A DNA stretch of 64,000 nucleotides from Marinomonas balearica (GTDB lineage Bacteria > Pseudomonadota > Gammaproteobacteria > Pseudomonadales > Marinomonadaceae): contig NZ_SNXC01000009.1 in assembly GCF_004362145.1 (NCBI RefSeq), forward strand, positions 62,001 through 126,000, read 5' to 3'. A program made the translations under genes and the position numbers. Under the pieces are notes generated by a model. The model was not told where the DNA came from, did no database searches, and saw nothing but the letters and a program-made list of their open reading frames with translations. This document shows, in pieces, positions 17,288-24,875 of the stretch. The stretch's first letter is position 1, and each line of letters starts with the position of its first letter.

Positions 17288-18166
17288 ATGCCTCGCTACC
17301 GCCACTACGCCGACTTTATGCGTCTTGTACGCCATGCAAACAGCCATTTTGAAACACATCTACCAAGTGGGATACATCAGCTCATCGAAGTTTTGAATGA
17401 TGATTCTTGTACTTTATCAAGAGTTCAAGACGCGTTGAGCAATGTAAATGCTACGAGAATCCGTAAATACCGCGAGGCTCTGTGGTTTCTAAAAGCGTCC
17501 TATCCAGGTTTAGGGCAACGTAGGTTGAGTATTGGGGAATTAGGTAAAGCGGAAGCCACAAAGTATACAAGAGCACCTTTAACTGCATCCTATAATCCTG
17601 AGGTAATACCCCCAGTGCGTCACAAACCTCAGTCAAATAAATTAGGTAAAACGGTTGAGGAGTGGTTGCTCGATTTTAATGGAAGTGTTTCGATTATTTT
17701 GATTCATCTATCGGATTATGTTGCCAATATGGACGATGTTTTTAACGAGCGTAAGTCGGTAGATCATATGAAATCCGTACTTAGAATTGGCAATATGAAA
17801 GGAGCGGATGTTGCGTGTCTTCATATAAAATCAACTCCCCTTTGTATGGAACTCGAAACCGAGGTTCAAAAATACGGAACACGGCGGCAGAATTTTCGGA
17901 CACCTAGGCATCATATGGGCACGACCAATGCGCTCTTTAGGGCAATGTGTGTCAGTAAAGATGCTGTTATTGTTATGGGCTTTGACGCCAATGTATGTGT
18001 TAATGCAAATATGTTTGGAACATCGGATAAAGATGCAAATGACGTCTTAGCAACACCTATTACGGCACTCACCAATGTGATTACTTCGCGTTCGCTATTA
18101 GTCACAGACGGAGTGATATGTCCCGCTATGGGAGGAACAGAGTGGGGACCACTTTACATGGATTAG
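17288..18166 (+). CDS. uncharacterised protein with isochorismatase-like C-terminal half
   Basis: 292 residues with a good ribosome site (AAGGAAGAAACTT). The first about 130 residues are basic and of no family I recognise. The second half resembles the cysteine hydrolase (isochorismatase) fold: a hydrophobic strand IILIHLSDYV, a Lys-containing loop HIKSTPLCME, then VIVMGFDANVCVNANMFGT, which fits the segment carrying the nucleophilic Cys, then VITSRSLLVTDGVIC. In canonical members the first strand ends with the catalytic Asp (VIDMQ); here the matching position reads IH, so catalysis is doubtful. It stands alone between the TRAP operon and a convergent DUF1059 gene, so context gives no pathway. 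The fold assignment is tentative. Confidence 0.6.
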   Translation: MPRYRHYADFMRLVRHANSHFETHLPSGIHQLIEVLNDDSCTLSRVQDALSNVNATRIRKYREALWFLKASYPGLGQRRLSIGELGKAEATKYTRAPLTASYNPEVIPPVRHKPQSNKLGKTVEEWLLDFNGSVSIILIHLSDYVANMDDVFNERKSVDHMKSVLRIGNMKGADVACLHIKSTPLCMELETEVQKYGTRRQNFRTPRHHMGTTNALFRAMCVSKDAVIVMGFDANVCVNANMFGTSDKDANDVLATPITALTNVITSRSLLVTDGVICPAMGGTEWGPLYMD

Positions 18167-18184
18167 GTCGCAAGTGCTCACATT

Positions 18185-18430
18185 TTATTCGCTGTCTATC
18201 TCCGGCAAGGAAGCAAATAATCGTTTTTTATCTGCCATCCAATCTGAAAGCCCTGATGGTTTGGCCATGATGTCTCTCATTGCTTCCATGGCCCTTAGAT
18301 GAGCCTCATCGCCTTGTTTTAACATGTGTGTCCCATGCGCCTTGCTAAGTTCGGCTATTTCATTAAAGGTGTTTCCTTTAAATACCATGTCACACGCGCC
18401 CCCAAGTTGTTTACATGTCATTGATTTCAA
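18185..18430 (-). CDS. small DUF1059-like protein
   Basis: 81 residues beginning MKSMTCKQLGGACDMVFKG, then NTFNEIAELSKAHGTHM, the pattern of the DUF1059 family of small soluble proteins with a conserved Cys-rich start. The start is a TTG at 18430: GGAG lies seven bases before it, whereas the internal ATG at 18421 would be 16 bases away. The C-terminal part (LKQGDEAHLRAMEAMRDIM) is helical and charged. Function is unknown. It is convergent with the preceding gene and divergent from the carbonic anhydrase gene. Confidence 0.75.
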   Translation of the reverse strand: MKSMTCKQLGGACDMVFKGNTFNEIAELSKAHGTHMLKQGDEAHLRAMEAMRDIMAKPSGLSDWMADKKRLFASLPEIDSE

Positions 18431-18687
18431 AATAATTCTCCGTTGAACTTATAAATTCTAGTAATATTAATCCTAGCCGACAATATCAAAGTTATCTTAG
18501 CTGACTATCGAAAAACCGGCCATCAAACAGTATGTCTTTGTATCGCTGGAAAAGGTCAAAATTGATTCATGAATTTTTCATGTTTTTTTTACAGCGAGCC
18601 GCTTAGAATTGTCGTGCTTTGTAATTAAATGTAAATATTACTGTTCTAGTATAAAGCAAGTATTGAAACATCGATTCAGAGGTAAGT

Positions 18688-19533
18688 ATGAAGAAGGTAA
18701 TTTCGTTGATCATGGCGTCAGTTATTGCGCCAACGACCGTATTCGCAAGTGAGCACACCGCGTCACAAGATGTGATTGCCGAACAAAGGCAAGAACTGGC
18801 AGAGAATACCTTTGGTAAAGGGTTTGGGCCACAAGCTCCACGTGATATCGATGCTCATTATGGGAGCAACAAGCGAGCATTTTCTACGGCTCCGAAATAC
18901 CAGAAAATGAACCTATGTAATATTCATTTTCATAAAAATGCAGAACATAAAGGCGGTCAATTTACGACATTTGCTGGCGCAGGTGACGGTCACGGTTATA
19001 ACAGCGGTTACAAATACGATGGCGTTCTTACAAAAGCAGAACTAAAGCCAGCAGGTGACATTTGTGATAGCAAACACGGTGGCCTAGATTCTGGTGACAC
19101 GATTGAAGTGCACTATGTTTTCTCCACTGCGGCCATTGAACCTGGCCCGACTTTAGGTTCTTGCTTAAGTCCAGATGTGATCAACAACCCTCAACTTCGT
19201 GTTGAATCACAAGTGTTTGTGGCTGTGAATGATGAAAATGCCCAAGACTTTATGGCGTTGGTTGCTCATGAGAAGCAAAATGGACTTTATCAAGCCACAG
19301 GTATACCAAGTGATACTGGTAACCCTGTCGAGTATGCTGGCTCAACAACGGGTCCTGGCTACAATGAAACTGGCTCACCATTTCAAGTAACTTGGAATGT
19401 TCGCCCGTTGGTATCAAAAGTGAATATCAAAACGGTCGGCGAATGGTGTAAAGGAAACGTCTTTAAAGAAGACCATGCTCACGGAGTTCGTAATCTAATC
19501 ACGAACCCTGAGTTACTTTCTCAAATTCCTTAA
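18688..19533 (+). CDS. delta-class carbonic anhydrase, periplasmic
   Basis: 281 residues with a signal peptide (MKKVISLIMASVIAPTTVFA). The stretch MNLCNIHFHKNAEHKGGQF matches the metal site of delta-type carbonic anhydrases, the class first known from diatoms and dinoflagellates, where a Cys-x-x-His-x-His-type run and a following EH provide zinc ligands. Other family-like pieces are HGYNSGYKYDG, DTIEVHYVFSTA, LRVESQVFVAVND and FQVTWNVRPLVSKVNI. The enzyme would interconvert CO2 and bicarbonate outside the inner membrane. It is a single-gene unit with its own terminator at 19559. The family call is by motif memory; alternatives with the same His pattern are unlikely. Confidence 0.8.
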   Translation: MKKVISLIMASVIAPTTVFASEHTASQDVIAEQRQELAENTFGKGFGPQAPRDIDAHYGSNKRAFSTAPKYQKMNLCNIHFHKNAEHKGGQFTTFAGAGDGHGYNSGYKYDGVLTKAELKPAGDICDSKHGGLDSGDTIEVHYVFSTAAIEPGPTLGSCLSPDVINNPQLRVESQVFVAVNDENAQDFMALVAHEKQNGLYQATGIPSDTGNPVEYAGSTTGPGYNETGSPFQVTWNVRPLVSKVNIKTVGEWCKGNVFKEDHAHGVRNLITNPELLSQIP

Positions 19534-19558
19534 GTAAATTACTAAAGCGATAGAGAAT

Positions 19559-19600
19559 AAGGCCATCACTCCAGTCTACTGGAGTGATGGCCTTTTATTT
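19559..19600 (+). terminator. terminator after the carbonic anhydrase gene
   Basis: AAGGCCATCACTCCAGT (19559-19575) and ACTGGAGTGATGGCCTT (19578-19594) form a 17-bp perfect inverted repeat, followed by TTATTTA. Very stable stem. Confidence 0.85.
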
Positions 19601-19628
19601 ATTTATTTATTTGTTTATTTATTTGTTG
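19594..19628. repeat. TTTA tetranucleotide simple repeat
   Basis: About eight near-perfect TTTA/ATTT units directly after the terminator stem, interrupted twice by G. On the minus strand it supplies the TAA stop of the small ORF at 19615. Confidence 0.75.
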
Positions 19629-19737
19629 TTGCCACATTATCGACTGGTCTCAGTCCGTCTAATTTTTCTTCATACTTCCTGTATTCGCCCAACGCGACGT
19701 CTTTTGAAACAATGTCTTTATCGTGATTTTTGTTCAT
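19615..19737 (-). CDS. possible 40-residue charged peptide
   Basis: An ATG at 19737 opens 40 codons on the minus strand, MNKNHDKDIVSKDVALGEYR and a charged remainder ending PVDNVATTNK, with TAA inside the TTTA repeat. The composition (Lys/Asp/Glu-rich, no Cys, no rare codon runs) is protein-like, but there is no Shine-Dalgarno site and no family I recognise. It lies in the gap before the GGDEF gene and may be chance. Confidence 0.2.
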   Translation of the reverse strand: MNKNHDKDIVSKDVALGEYRKYEEKLDGLRPVDNVATTNK

Positions 19738-19876
19738 TTATGTAATTTGCAAATTTTTGGCATATACAAAATGGCGATACCTATTAAGCTTGAAGGGTAC
19801 GTAAGTTTGTAGAATACGATCGATACATCAAAGACATCCGTCATTTATGACAACTTAAATAAGTAGAGGAATGTGT

Positions 19877-21298
19877 ATGTCTAACGGTGTGAGTCAGCTG
19901 TCACCTTCGACTTGGTATGCATCTACGATTTTCGCATTCGGAATCGCAGCAACGGTTTTTGTGTGTGCAGTGCTTGGTATTTTGACTCGTCCAGAAGGAA
20001 TGCCTGCGATTATTTGGCCATCGAACGCTATTATTCTTGGCGTTATGATTCGGTTTCGTCAGTATTGCCGTTATCTTATTCTTGGGTTTTCATTTTGTGC
20101 ATTGGTTGCTGCCGATGTGGTAACGGGCAGTGTGTTTTGGCAGGCGTTTGGGTTCACATTTGCAAACATAGTCAGCGTTGTACTCTGTTACTTGATATTG
20201 ACTCGATGCCCCGGTTTGGATTCTCAACTTCGAGAAAAATACTCGATTCTACACTTATTGTTGGCTTGTTCCGTAAGCGCCATAGTTGGCGGAATGGTTG
20301 GCGCTTCTATTTTCTACTATTTCAGCGGTCATGGCTTTTTACAAAGCTTTGTTTTGTGGTTCACCGCTGATATTTCCAGTACATTTGCAGTATTACCTGT
20401 GTTGTTGACTCTTCCCGATCGTTTTAACAGATTATGGAATAATATTAATTTCAAGCGTAGAAATGTGGTCCCCGTCGTCTCTGTCGTGCTTGCTACAGCA
20501 CTTACAATGACTATTTCAGGGCCCGGCGCAGTGGCTTTTCCAATCTCAGCTCTTATTTGGTGTGCTTTAACCTATAGTTTGTTTGTGAATGCAGTGATAA
20601 GCATGTTACTCGCCGTATTTTTGTATACGATGGAAGCGCTTAATTTGATCGCTATATTTTCATCCGTTCATTTTGTGTCAGATATTGTATCGTTCCGCAT
20701 TGGTGTCACGATGCTGGTATTAGCCCCGTTAGCGGTGGCTTCCATAAATATATCTCGGTTGGATATCATTAAAGACTTGGATTATGCAGTGAATCATGAT
20801 CATCTGACCCGAGCGATGTCCAGAGGAGCTTTCGAATCAAGTGTTCAACAGCATGCTCATTCTGAAGAAGCAAAACATTCTGCGGCCTTTATTATGATGG
20901 ATATTGATCATTTTAAGGTGGTAAACGATCGATATGGACACTTAGGGGGAGATCAGGTTTTAATCAAATTTTCTCACCTCGTAGAAAATTGTTTAGCTGA
21001 CACAGATCTGTTTGCCCGAATGGGAGGAGAGGAGTTTTGCGCATTAATCCATGATAAAAGCTACTCGGAAGTAATAGAGCTCGCTGACACGATCAGGGAA
21101 AAGGTCAGTCGTCTCAAAGTGACGTCTTTGGATAATCGAGAGATGATGATAACGGTCAGTATAGGACTGTTTTTTAAATCTGAGGGGGAAGTGTGCCACC
21201 TAGATGAAGCTCTGATTGGTGCAGATAGGGCGTTATATCGAGCGAAGGAGGCAGGGCGCAATTGCTTGTATTGCACCCAAGCCGCAAAGACTGCATAG
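19877..21298 (+). CDS. membrane diguanylate cyclase (MASE1-like sensor + GGDEF)
   Basis: 473 residues from ATG 19877; AGAGGA six bases before it favours this over the ATG at 19871, which abuts the site. The N-terminal 290 residues hold about eight membrane helices including GMPAIIWPSNAIILGVMIRF, matching the MASE1 type of integral membrane sensor domain. The C-terminal GGDEF domain (about 300-470) has DHLTRAMSRGAFE, MMDIDHFKVVNDRYGHLGGD and the active-site GGEEF in FARMGGEEFCALI, so it should make cyclic di-GMP. No RxxD inhibitory site is seen ahead of GGEEF. It is convergent with the BLUF gene, 14 bases apart. Confidence 0.92.
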   Translation: MSNGVSQLSPSTWYASTIFAFGIAATVFVCAVLGILTRPEGMPAIIWPSNAIILGVMIRFRQYCRYLILGFSFCALVAADVVTGSVFWQAFGFTFANIVSVVLCYLILTRCPGLDSQLREKYSILHLLLACSVSAIVGGMVGASIFYYFSGHGFLQSFVLWFTADISSTFAVLPVLLTLPDRFNRLWNNINFKRRNVVPVVSVVLATALTMTISGPGAVAFPISALIWCALTYSLFVNAVISMLLAVFLYTMEALNLIAIFSSVHFVSDIVSFRIGVTMLVLAPLAVASINISRLDIIKDLDYAVNHDHLTRAMSRGAFESSVQQHAHSEEAKHSAAFIMMDIDHFKVVNDRYGHLGGDQVLIKFSHLVENCLADTDLFARMGGEEFCALIHDKSYSEVIELADTIREKVSRLKVTSLDNREMMITVSIGLFFKSEGEVCHLDEALIGADRALYRAKEAGRNCLYCTQAAKTA

Positions 21299-21312
21299 AA
21301 CTGCGCAGAAGC

Positions 21313-21750
21313 TCAACCCTCGTTATTTTTTAGCGCGTTGTCTGCTTCATCCCTTATTTCTAAGAGAAGCATGAATGCTCCTTCTGGTGTCATGTGATAC
21401 GGATCAAATAGACCATTAGCATTGTATTTGAAAAAGAGTTTTATCAATGTGCCTGTATTTTGTAAATACCCCATATTCCAATTTGGGAACTCTCTAAAAT
21501 TGACACTTTGGTAGTCTAAAATTTCTAGCTTCTCGTGACGAGAATCGCTCGCGATGCGATGGTAGATCGCATTGACATTTTCACGAGAGCCTTCTAGGCA
21601 TTGCAAAAAATAGTGGCGATCAAATGTAAGCATGCCGGTGACATTCTCTTTCGCGTTATTTCTTTGCGCAGAGGCAAGTATTTGTTTTATGTCGTCGGCG
21701 TTAAAGCTATCACTAATAGTACTTGCGTAAAGTAGGCGAACTAAGCTCAT
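21313..21750 (-). CDS. short BLUF blue-light photoreceptor (PixD-like)
   Basis: 145 residues comprising a BLUF domain and little else. Key residues fall at exactly the PixD/Slr1694 positions: Tyr8 (LVRLLYAS), Asn32, Gln50 in FLQCLEGS, Trp91 and Met93 in PNWNMGYL. Tyr-Gln-Trp/Met is the set that rearranges hydrogen bonds around FAD after blue light. No output domain is fused, so signalling must go through a partner protein. GGAGGAGAACA precedes the start. A GGDEF gene lies convergent on one side and a Maf-like gene divergent on the other; light control of either is only a hypothesis. Confidence 0.93.
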   Translation of the reverse strand: MSLVRLLYASTISDSFNADDIKQILASAQRNNAKENVTGMLTFDRHYFLQCLEGSRENVNAIYHRIASDSRHEKLEILDYQSVNFREFPNWNMGYLQNTGTLIKLFFKYNANGLFDPYHMTPEGAFMLLLEIRDEADNALKNNEG

Positions 21751-21811
21751 TGTTCTCCTCCGTCAATTCTAACTTGTTAATTTATATTGAAAGTAATGAT
21801 CTAAGAGTATC

Positions 21812-21848
21812 TTGACCAAAGATTAGTGCGATCTGTTATATTGGTCAA
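21812..21848. promoter_or_regulatory. inverted repeat in the BLUF / Maf-like divergent promoter region
   Basis: TTGACCAA (21812-21819) and TTGGTCAA (21841-21848) are perfect inverted copies separated by 21 bases. The 29-base centre spacing is nearly three helical turns, so both halves face the same side of DNA, as expected for a dimer of dimers or looping regulator. No regulator can be assigned. Confidence 0.4.
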
Positions 21849-21982
21849 ATTTGTGTAAACAGGCTGCTTCTAGAATTGAAATTATCTTAGTCTGCAGCAG
21901 GCTAATCCGAAGCCAGTTAACTGGAAATGTTAGTAAGTCATAGATGTTATTGATTTTTATTAGGGATGCGTAAGGATGCATT

Positions 21983-23881
21983 ATGGGAAATTATTTTTCT
22001 GAGAACATCGAGTTTTTGGGATCTTTTGTGCCTTATTTGGCAAAGCAATATCGAGCGTATAAACCTCAAAAAATCCATGTAGATGATCAATATGAAGATG
22101 ATTTAATTGTAAACGGGCGTCCCTTTTATGGAGGTAATGCTCGCTCAGCATGTGTATCGCAAGTTGAGGTGTTCAAAAAGCACCCTACTCACCATTCTGT
22201 TTCCTATCGGTCACAGCCTCAAGCAAAAAACGTACATCAAAAAGTAATAAACTCTTTGAATGATGCTGCAAGTGATTTGGATCATCGTTCAAAAGGCAAG
22301 CCTTACGAGGCTTCATTATTTATCTTAGGTGTCGGCTTAGGTTTTCATATTGACGCGCTAATACAAGGGGAAAACTACCCTCATATTATCTTAGTTGAGC
22401 CCGACTTTGATATATTTTATCACTTTTTGCATTCAGTTCGTTTAGTTGAATTACATGAATACTGTGAAGCTCGCGGTGGCCAATTGATAATACTTCAACC
22501 TGAAAGTTTAAGAGACTTCTCAGTAAAGGTGTCTTCATTATCTAAAAAGGTTGGTATAAAAATATTGAGTGAAATATCTGTTTTTAGACACTATGAAACA
22601 GATTTAATAGATGAAATTTATTGCGGGTTTCGATCACTAAGACATGATTGGTTGTCTGCGTGGGGTTTTTTTGATGATGAGATTATTGGCCTAAAGCATT
22701 CCTTAGAAAATTTAAGTGAGAGCAGGTTTGCTGTGAATGAGTGTAAAAGACTCGATTCAGAGGCTGTTTTTCTTGTTATTGGCAATGGCCCGTCGTTAGA
22801 CTCGGATTTAGATGAAATTAGATTTAAACGAGAGCAATTTGTGGTCGTCAGTTGTGGGACGTCTGTTGGAGCACTTTTACGAGCAGGTATAGAGCCAGAC
22901 ATACATGTTGAAATGGAGCGGAGTCTGTTTACGGCTTCCGTGCAATCTCCTTGGTTTGATGACGAGTTTTGTGCCAGGACTTTACTCATTGCTTTGAACA
23001 CCGTGCCTTCGTCGGTTATAAAAAAATTTCCAAACTCTATTTTATTCGCCAAGAACGGCGATGTTGGATCAACGTTTCTTAATAAGTGTTTAGGCAATGA
23101 TTGGCACTACCTTCCAAACTGTAATCCAACTGTTACGAATCTAGCTGTTTCAGCACTTGCTCGTTTAGGTGTTAGAAAAATTGCGCTTTTAGGGTGCGAT
23201 TACGGTTTTCGGAAGTTAAATCACCATCATTCAACCAAGTCAGACTATTTTAGCGACAAGAGTGTACTAAAAGGTGCACGCTACGAATCTGAAGTGGTTG
23301 TTAGGGATAATCACGGGAACGGTATCCACTCGACACGAATATTTAATCAGGCAAGAAAAAAAATAGAGAGCGTTATTAGTGAATGCACCGCGACAACGTT
23401 TATTAATTGCTCAGATGGCGCAAAAATTAATGGAGCGGAATTCCAAATATTTTCGGATGTTAGATCCACGGAATTTTCGTTTGGTAAAATACGCAATCAC
23501 TTTTTTGCAAACTTAACGTCATATGATAACGACATACAGTCGGGGTTGTTTCAAGGTCTTGAATATTTGATTGGTGTCGCTGAGCGGCAAAAACAAATAT
23601 TTTCAATTAATCATGGCACTCTTAAGACTTCTTCAATACTTAATGACTTGTTTACGCATGCTATTTTAGAGTTGGAAAAACAAAATAATCAATTTGGTGA
23701 ATACGTTTTATATAGTGGTATAAATAAGTATCTTTCGGCTGCCTCATCAGGGCACCTGTGCAGGATGCCTGAGCATAATCGTTCCAGTTATGTTCAGGTA
23801 GTGTTAGACGAAGTGAGTCTAATGTGGGATGAAATAGGAAAAGAGCTAAGAGCTATAAAGGAGCAATTTAATGAAGTTTAG
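21983..23881 (+). CDS. Maf-like protein (DUF115 / MptE-like glycosyltransferase candidate)
   Basis: 632 residues, near the length of Aeromonas Maf1. An N-terminal Rossmann-like segment is visible (FILGVGLGFHIDAL about 113-127, ILVEPDFDIF), then the DUF115 core with GNGPSLD at 267-273, VVSCGTSVGALLRAGIEPD (about 288-306) and LLGCDYGF at 402-409, and a helical C-terminal part. Maf proteins of this family are cytoplasmic enzymes needed to glycosylate flagellin Ser/Thr with nonulosonic acids. No flagellar gene is in the window. Instead its last codons overlap the start of a secreted Ser/Tyr/Asp/Gly repeat protein by 11 bases, which suggests that protein as substrate (inference). Codons are more A/T-rich than in the neighbours, hinting at transfer. 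Confidence 0.8.
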   Translation: MGNYFSENIEFLGSFVPYLAKQYRAYKPQKIHVDDQYEDDLIVNGRPFYGGNARSACVSQVEVFKKHPTHHSVSYRSQPQAKNVHQKVINSLNDAASDLDHRSKGKPYEASLFILGVGLGFHIDALIQGENYPHIILVEPDFDIFYHFLHSVRLVELHEYCEARGGQLIILQPESLRDFSVKVSSLSKKVGIKILSEISVFRHYETDLIDEIYCGFRSLRHDWLSAWGFFDDEIIGLKHSLENLSESRFAVNECKRLDSEAVFLVIGNGPSLDSDLDEIRFKREQFVVVSCGTSVGALLRAGIEPDIHVEMERSLFTASVQSPWFDDEFCARTLLIALNTVPSSVIKKFPNSILFAKNGDVGSTFLNKCLGNDWHYLPNCNPTVTNLAVSALARLGVRKIALLGCDYGFRKLNHHHSTKSDYFSDKSVLKGARYESEVVVRDNHGNGIHSTRIFNQARKKIESVISECTATTFINCSDGAKINGAEFQIFSDVRSTEFSFGKIRNHFFANLTSYDNDIQSGLFQGLEYLIGVAERQKQIFSINHGTLKTSSILNDLFTHAILELEKQNNQFGEYVLYSGINKYLSAASSGHLCRMPEHNRSSYVQVVLDEVSLMWDEIGKELRAIKEQFNEV

Positions 23882-24794
23882 TGTTAAGTCTGCGTTGCCT
23901 GTTGCCTTACTAGCGGTCGGAGCTGTTGGTAAAATAGAGCGTTCGTTTGCGGATAGCTTTGAATTCCAAGGTGATGGCCCGTTAACATACAATGCAATTA
24001 GCGTATCTAATGGAGCGTGGGGATCGTCTGATAGCTATGATTCAGGCGACAGCTATGACTCAGGCGGTGGCTATGATTCAGGCGATAGCTATGACTCAGG
24101 CGGTGGCTATGATTCAGGCGACAGCTATGACTCAGGCGGTGGCTATGATTCAGGCGACAGCTATGACTCAGGCGGTGGCTATGATTCAGGCGATAGCTAT
24201 GACTCAGGCGGTGGCTATGATTCAGGCGATAGCTATGATTCAGGCGACAGCTATGACTCAGGCGGTGGCTATGATTCAGGCGACAGCTATGACTCAGGCG
24301 GTGGCTATGATTCAGGCGATAGCTATGATTCTGGTGACAGCTATGATTCTGGAGATAGTGGTTGCTCTTCAGCAGTTTGCAACGACGACCCTAAAATCGA
24401 ATATGGAGTCTACGTAATATCGAGAGACTTTGTTAAGGACGGGTCAGTTGATTTGTGGTCAAGTGTTCAAGATACTTTGTGTGTTAAGCGTTTTAACGAT
24501 GAAGTAATCATTGCACAGTCTGTTAATAGTTTCTCATATCCGTATGTAGCGACAGGAAAAATCGCTTCAGATGGTAAGATAAAACTTAAGTTGTCGGATG
24601 ATCCTAATGTTGAGGGAGATTACGTTTCTACTATTAGGTTTAAACAAGACCGCCATAACCCATATGGACAATGGAAGGGACGCTGGAAAAACCATGTAAC
24701 AGGTGGTGATGTCGTTGTAACGGTCTACAATGATGTCGACGGCTATGGTTATTATAGCTCTTATGGATGTAGCTATTATTTAGGCGTAAAATAA
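23871..24794 (+). CDS. secreted hexapeptide-repeat protein (SYDSGD/GYDSGD), unknown function
   Basis: 307 residues. An N-terminal signal-like segment (MKFSVKSALPVALLAVGAVG then ERSFA) is followed by a short linker, then 18 tandem hexapeptides at residues 55-162, each S/G-Y-D-S-G-D/G, giving a Tyr-, Asp-, Ser- and Gly-only stretch of 108 residues. The C-terminal 145 residues form a different, non-repetitive domain with Cys pairs (GCSSAVC, LCVKRF, YGCSYY), many aromatic residues and WKGRWKNHVTGGDVVVTVYND; no family is recognised. AAGGAG precedes the ATG, which lies inside the Maf-like gene, so the two are translationally coupled. The repeat resembles acidic structural or adhesive proteins. It may be glycosylated on Ser by the upstream enzyme (hypothesis). 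Confidence 0.85.
   Translation: MKFSVKSALPVALLAVGAVGKIERSFADSFEFQGDGPLTYNAISVSNGAWGSSDSYDSGDSYDSGGGYDSGDSYDSGGGYDSGDSYDSGGGYDSGDSYDSGGGYDSGDSYDSGGGYDSGDSYDSGDSYDSGGGYDSGDSYDSGGGYDSGDSYDSGDSYDSGDSGCSSAVCNDDPKIEYGVYVISRDFVKDGSVDLWSSVQDTLCVKRFNDEVIIAQSVNSFSYPYVATGKIASDGKIKLKLSDDPNVEGDYVSTIRFKQDRHNPYGQWKGRWKNHVTGGDVVVTVYNDVDGYGYYSSYGCSYYLGVK
24033..24356 (+). repeat. 18 tandem 18-bp coding repeats with 36-bp higher order
   Basis: Eighteen in-frame 18-bp units encode SYDSGD, SYDSGG or GYDSGD. Most of the array alternates SYDSGG-GYDSGD as a 36-bp unit, interrupted by extra SYDSGD units at positions 1, 12, 17 and 18. Units are nearly identical at the DNA level, differing mainly GAT/GAC, TCA/TCT and GGC/GGT, which indicates recent expansion by slippage or unequal recombination. 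Length changes would stay in frame. Confidence 0.97.
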
Positions 24795-24820
24795 AGTTTT
24801 TTGAATTTTGGGTATAGCTG

Positions 24821-24853
24821 AAAAGGGGAGGTTTTAGAACCTCCCCTTTTTTA
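24821..24853 (+). terminator. terminator after the hexapeptide-repeat gene
   Basis: AAAAGGGGAGGTT (24821-24833) and AACCTCCCCTTTT (24838-24850) form a perfect 13-bp stem with a TTAG loop and run into further T. It closes the two-gene Maf-like/repeat transcript. Confidence 0.9.
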
Positions 24854-24875
24854 TTGACAAATAATTTGGGGTTTT

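Noticed and set aside
23992-24417. Plus-strand ORF of 141 residues with repeated AMTQAVAMIQA
   Set aside because: It is the +1 shadow of the SYDSGD repeat gene; the repeat keeps other frames open. No ribosome site of its own.
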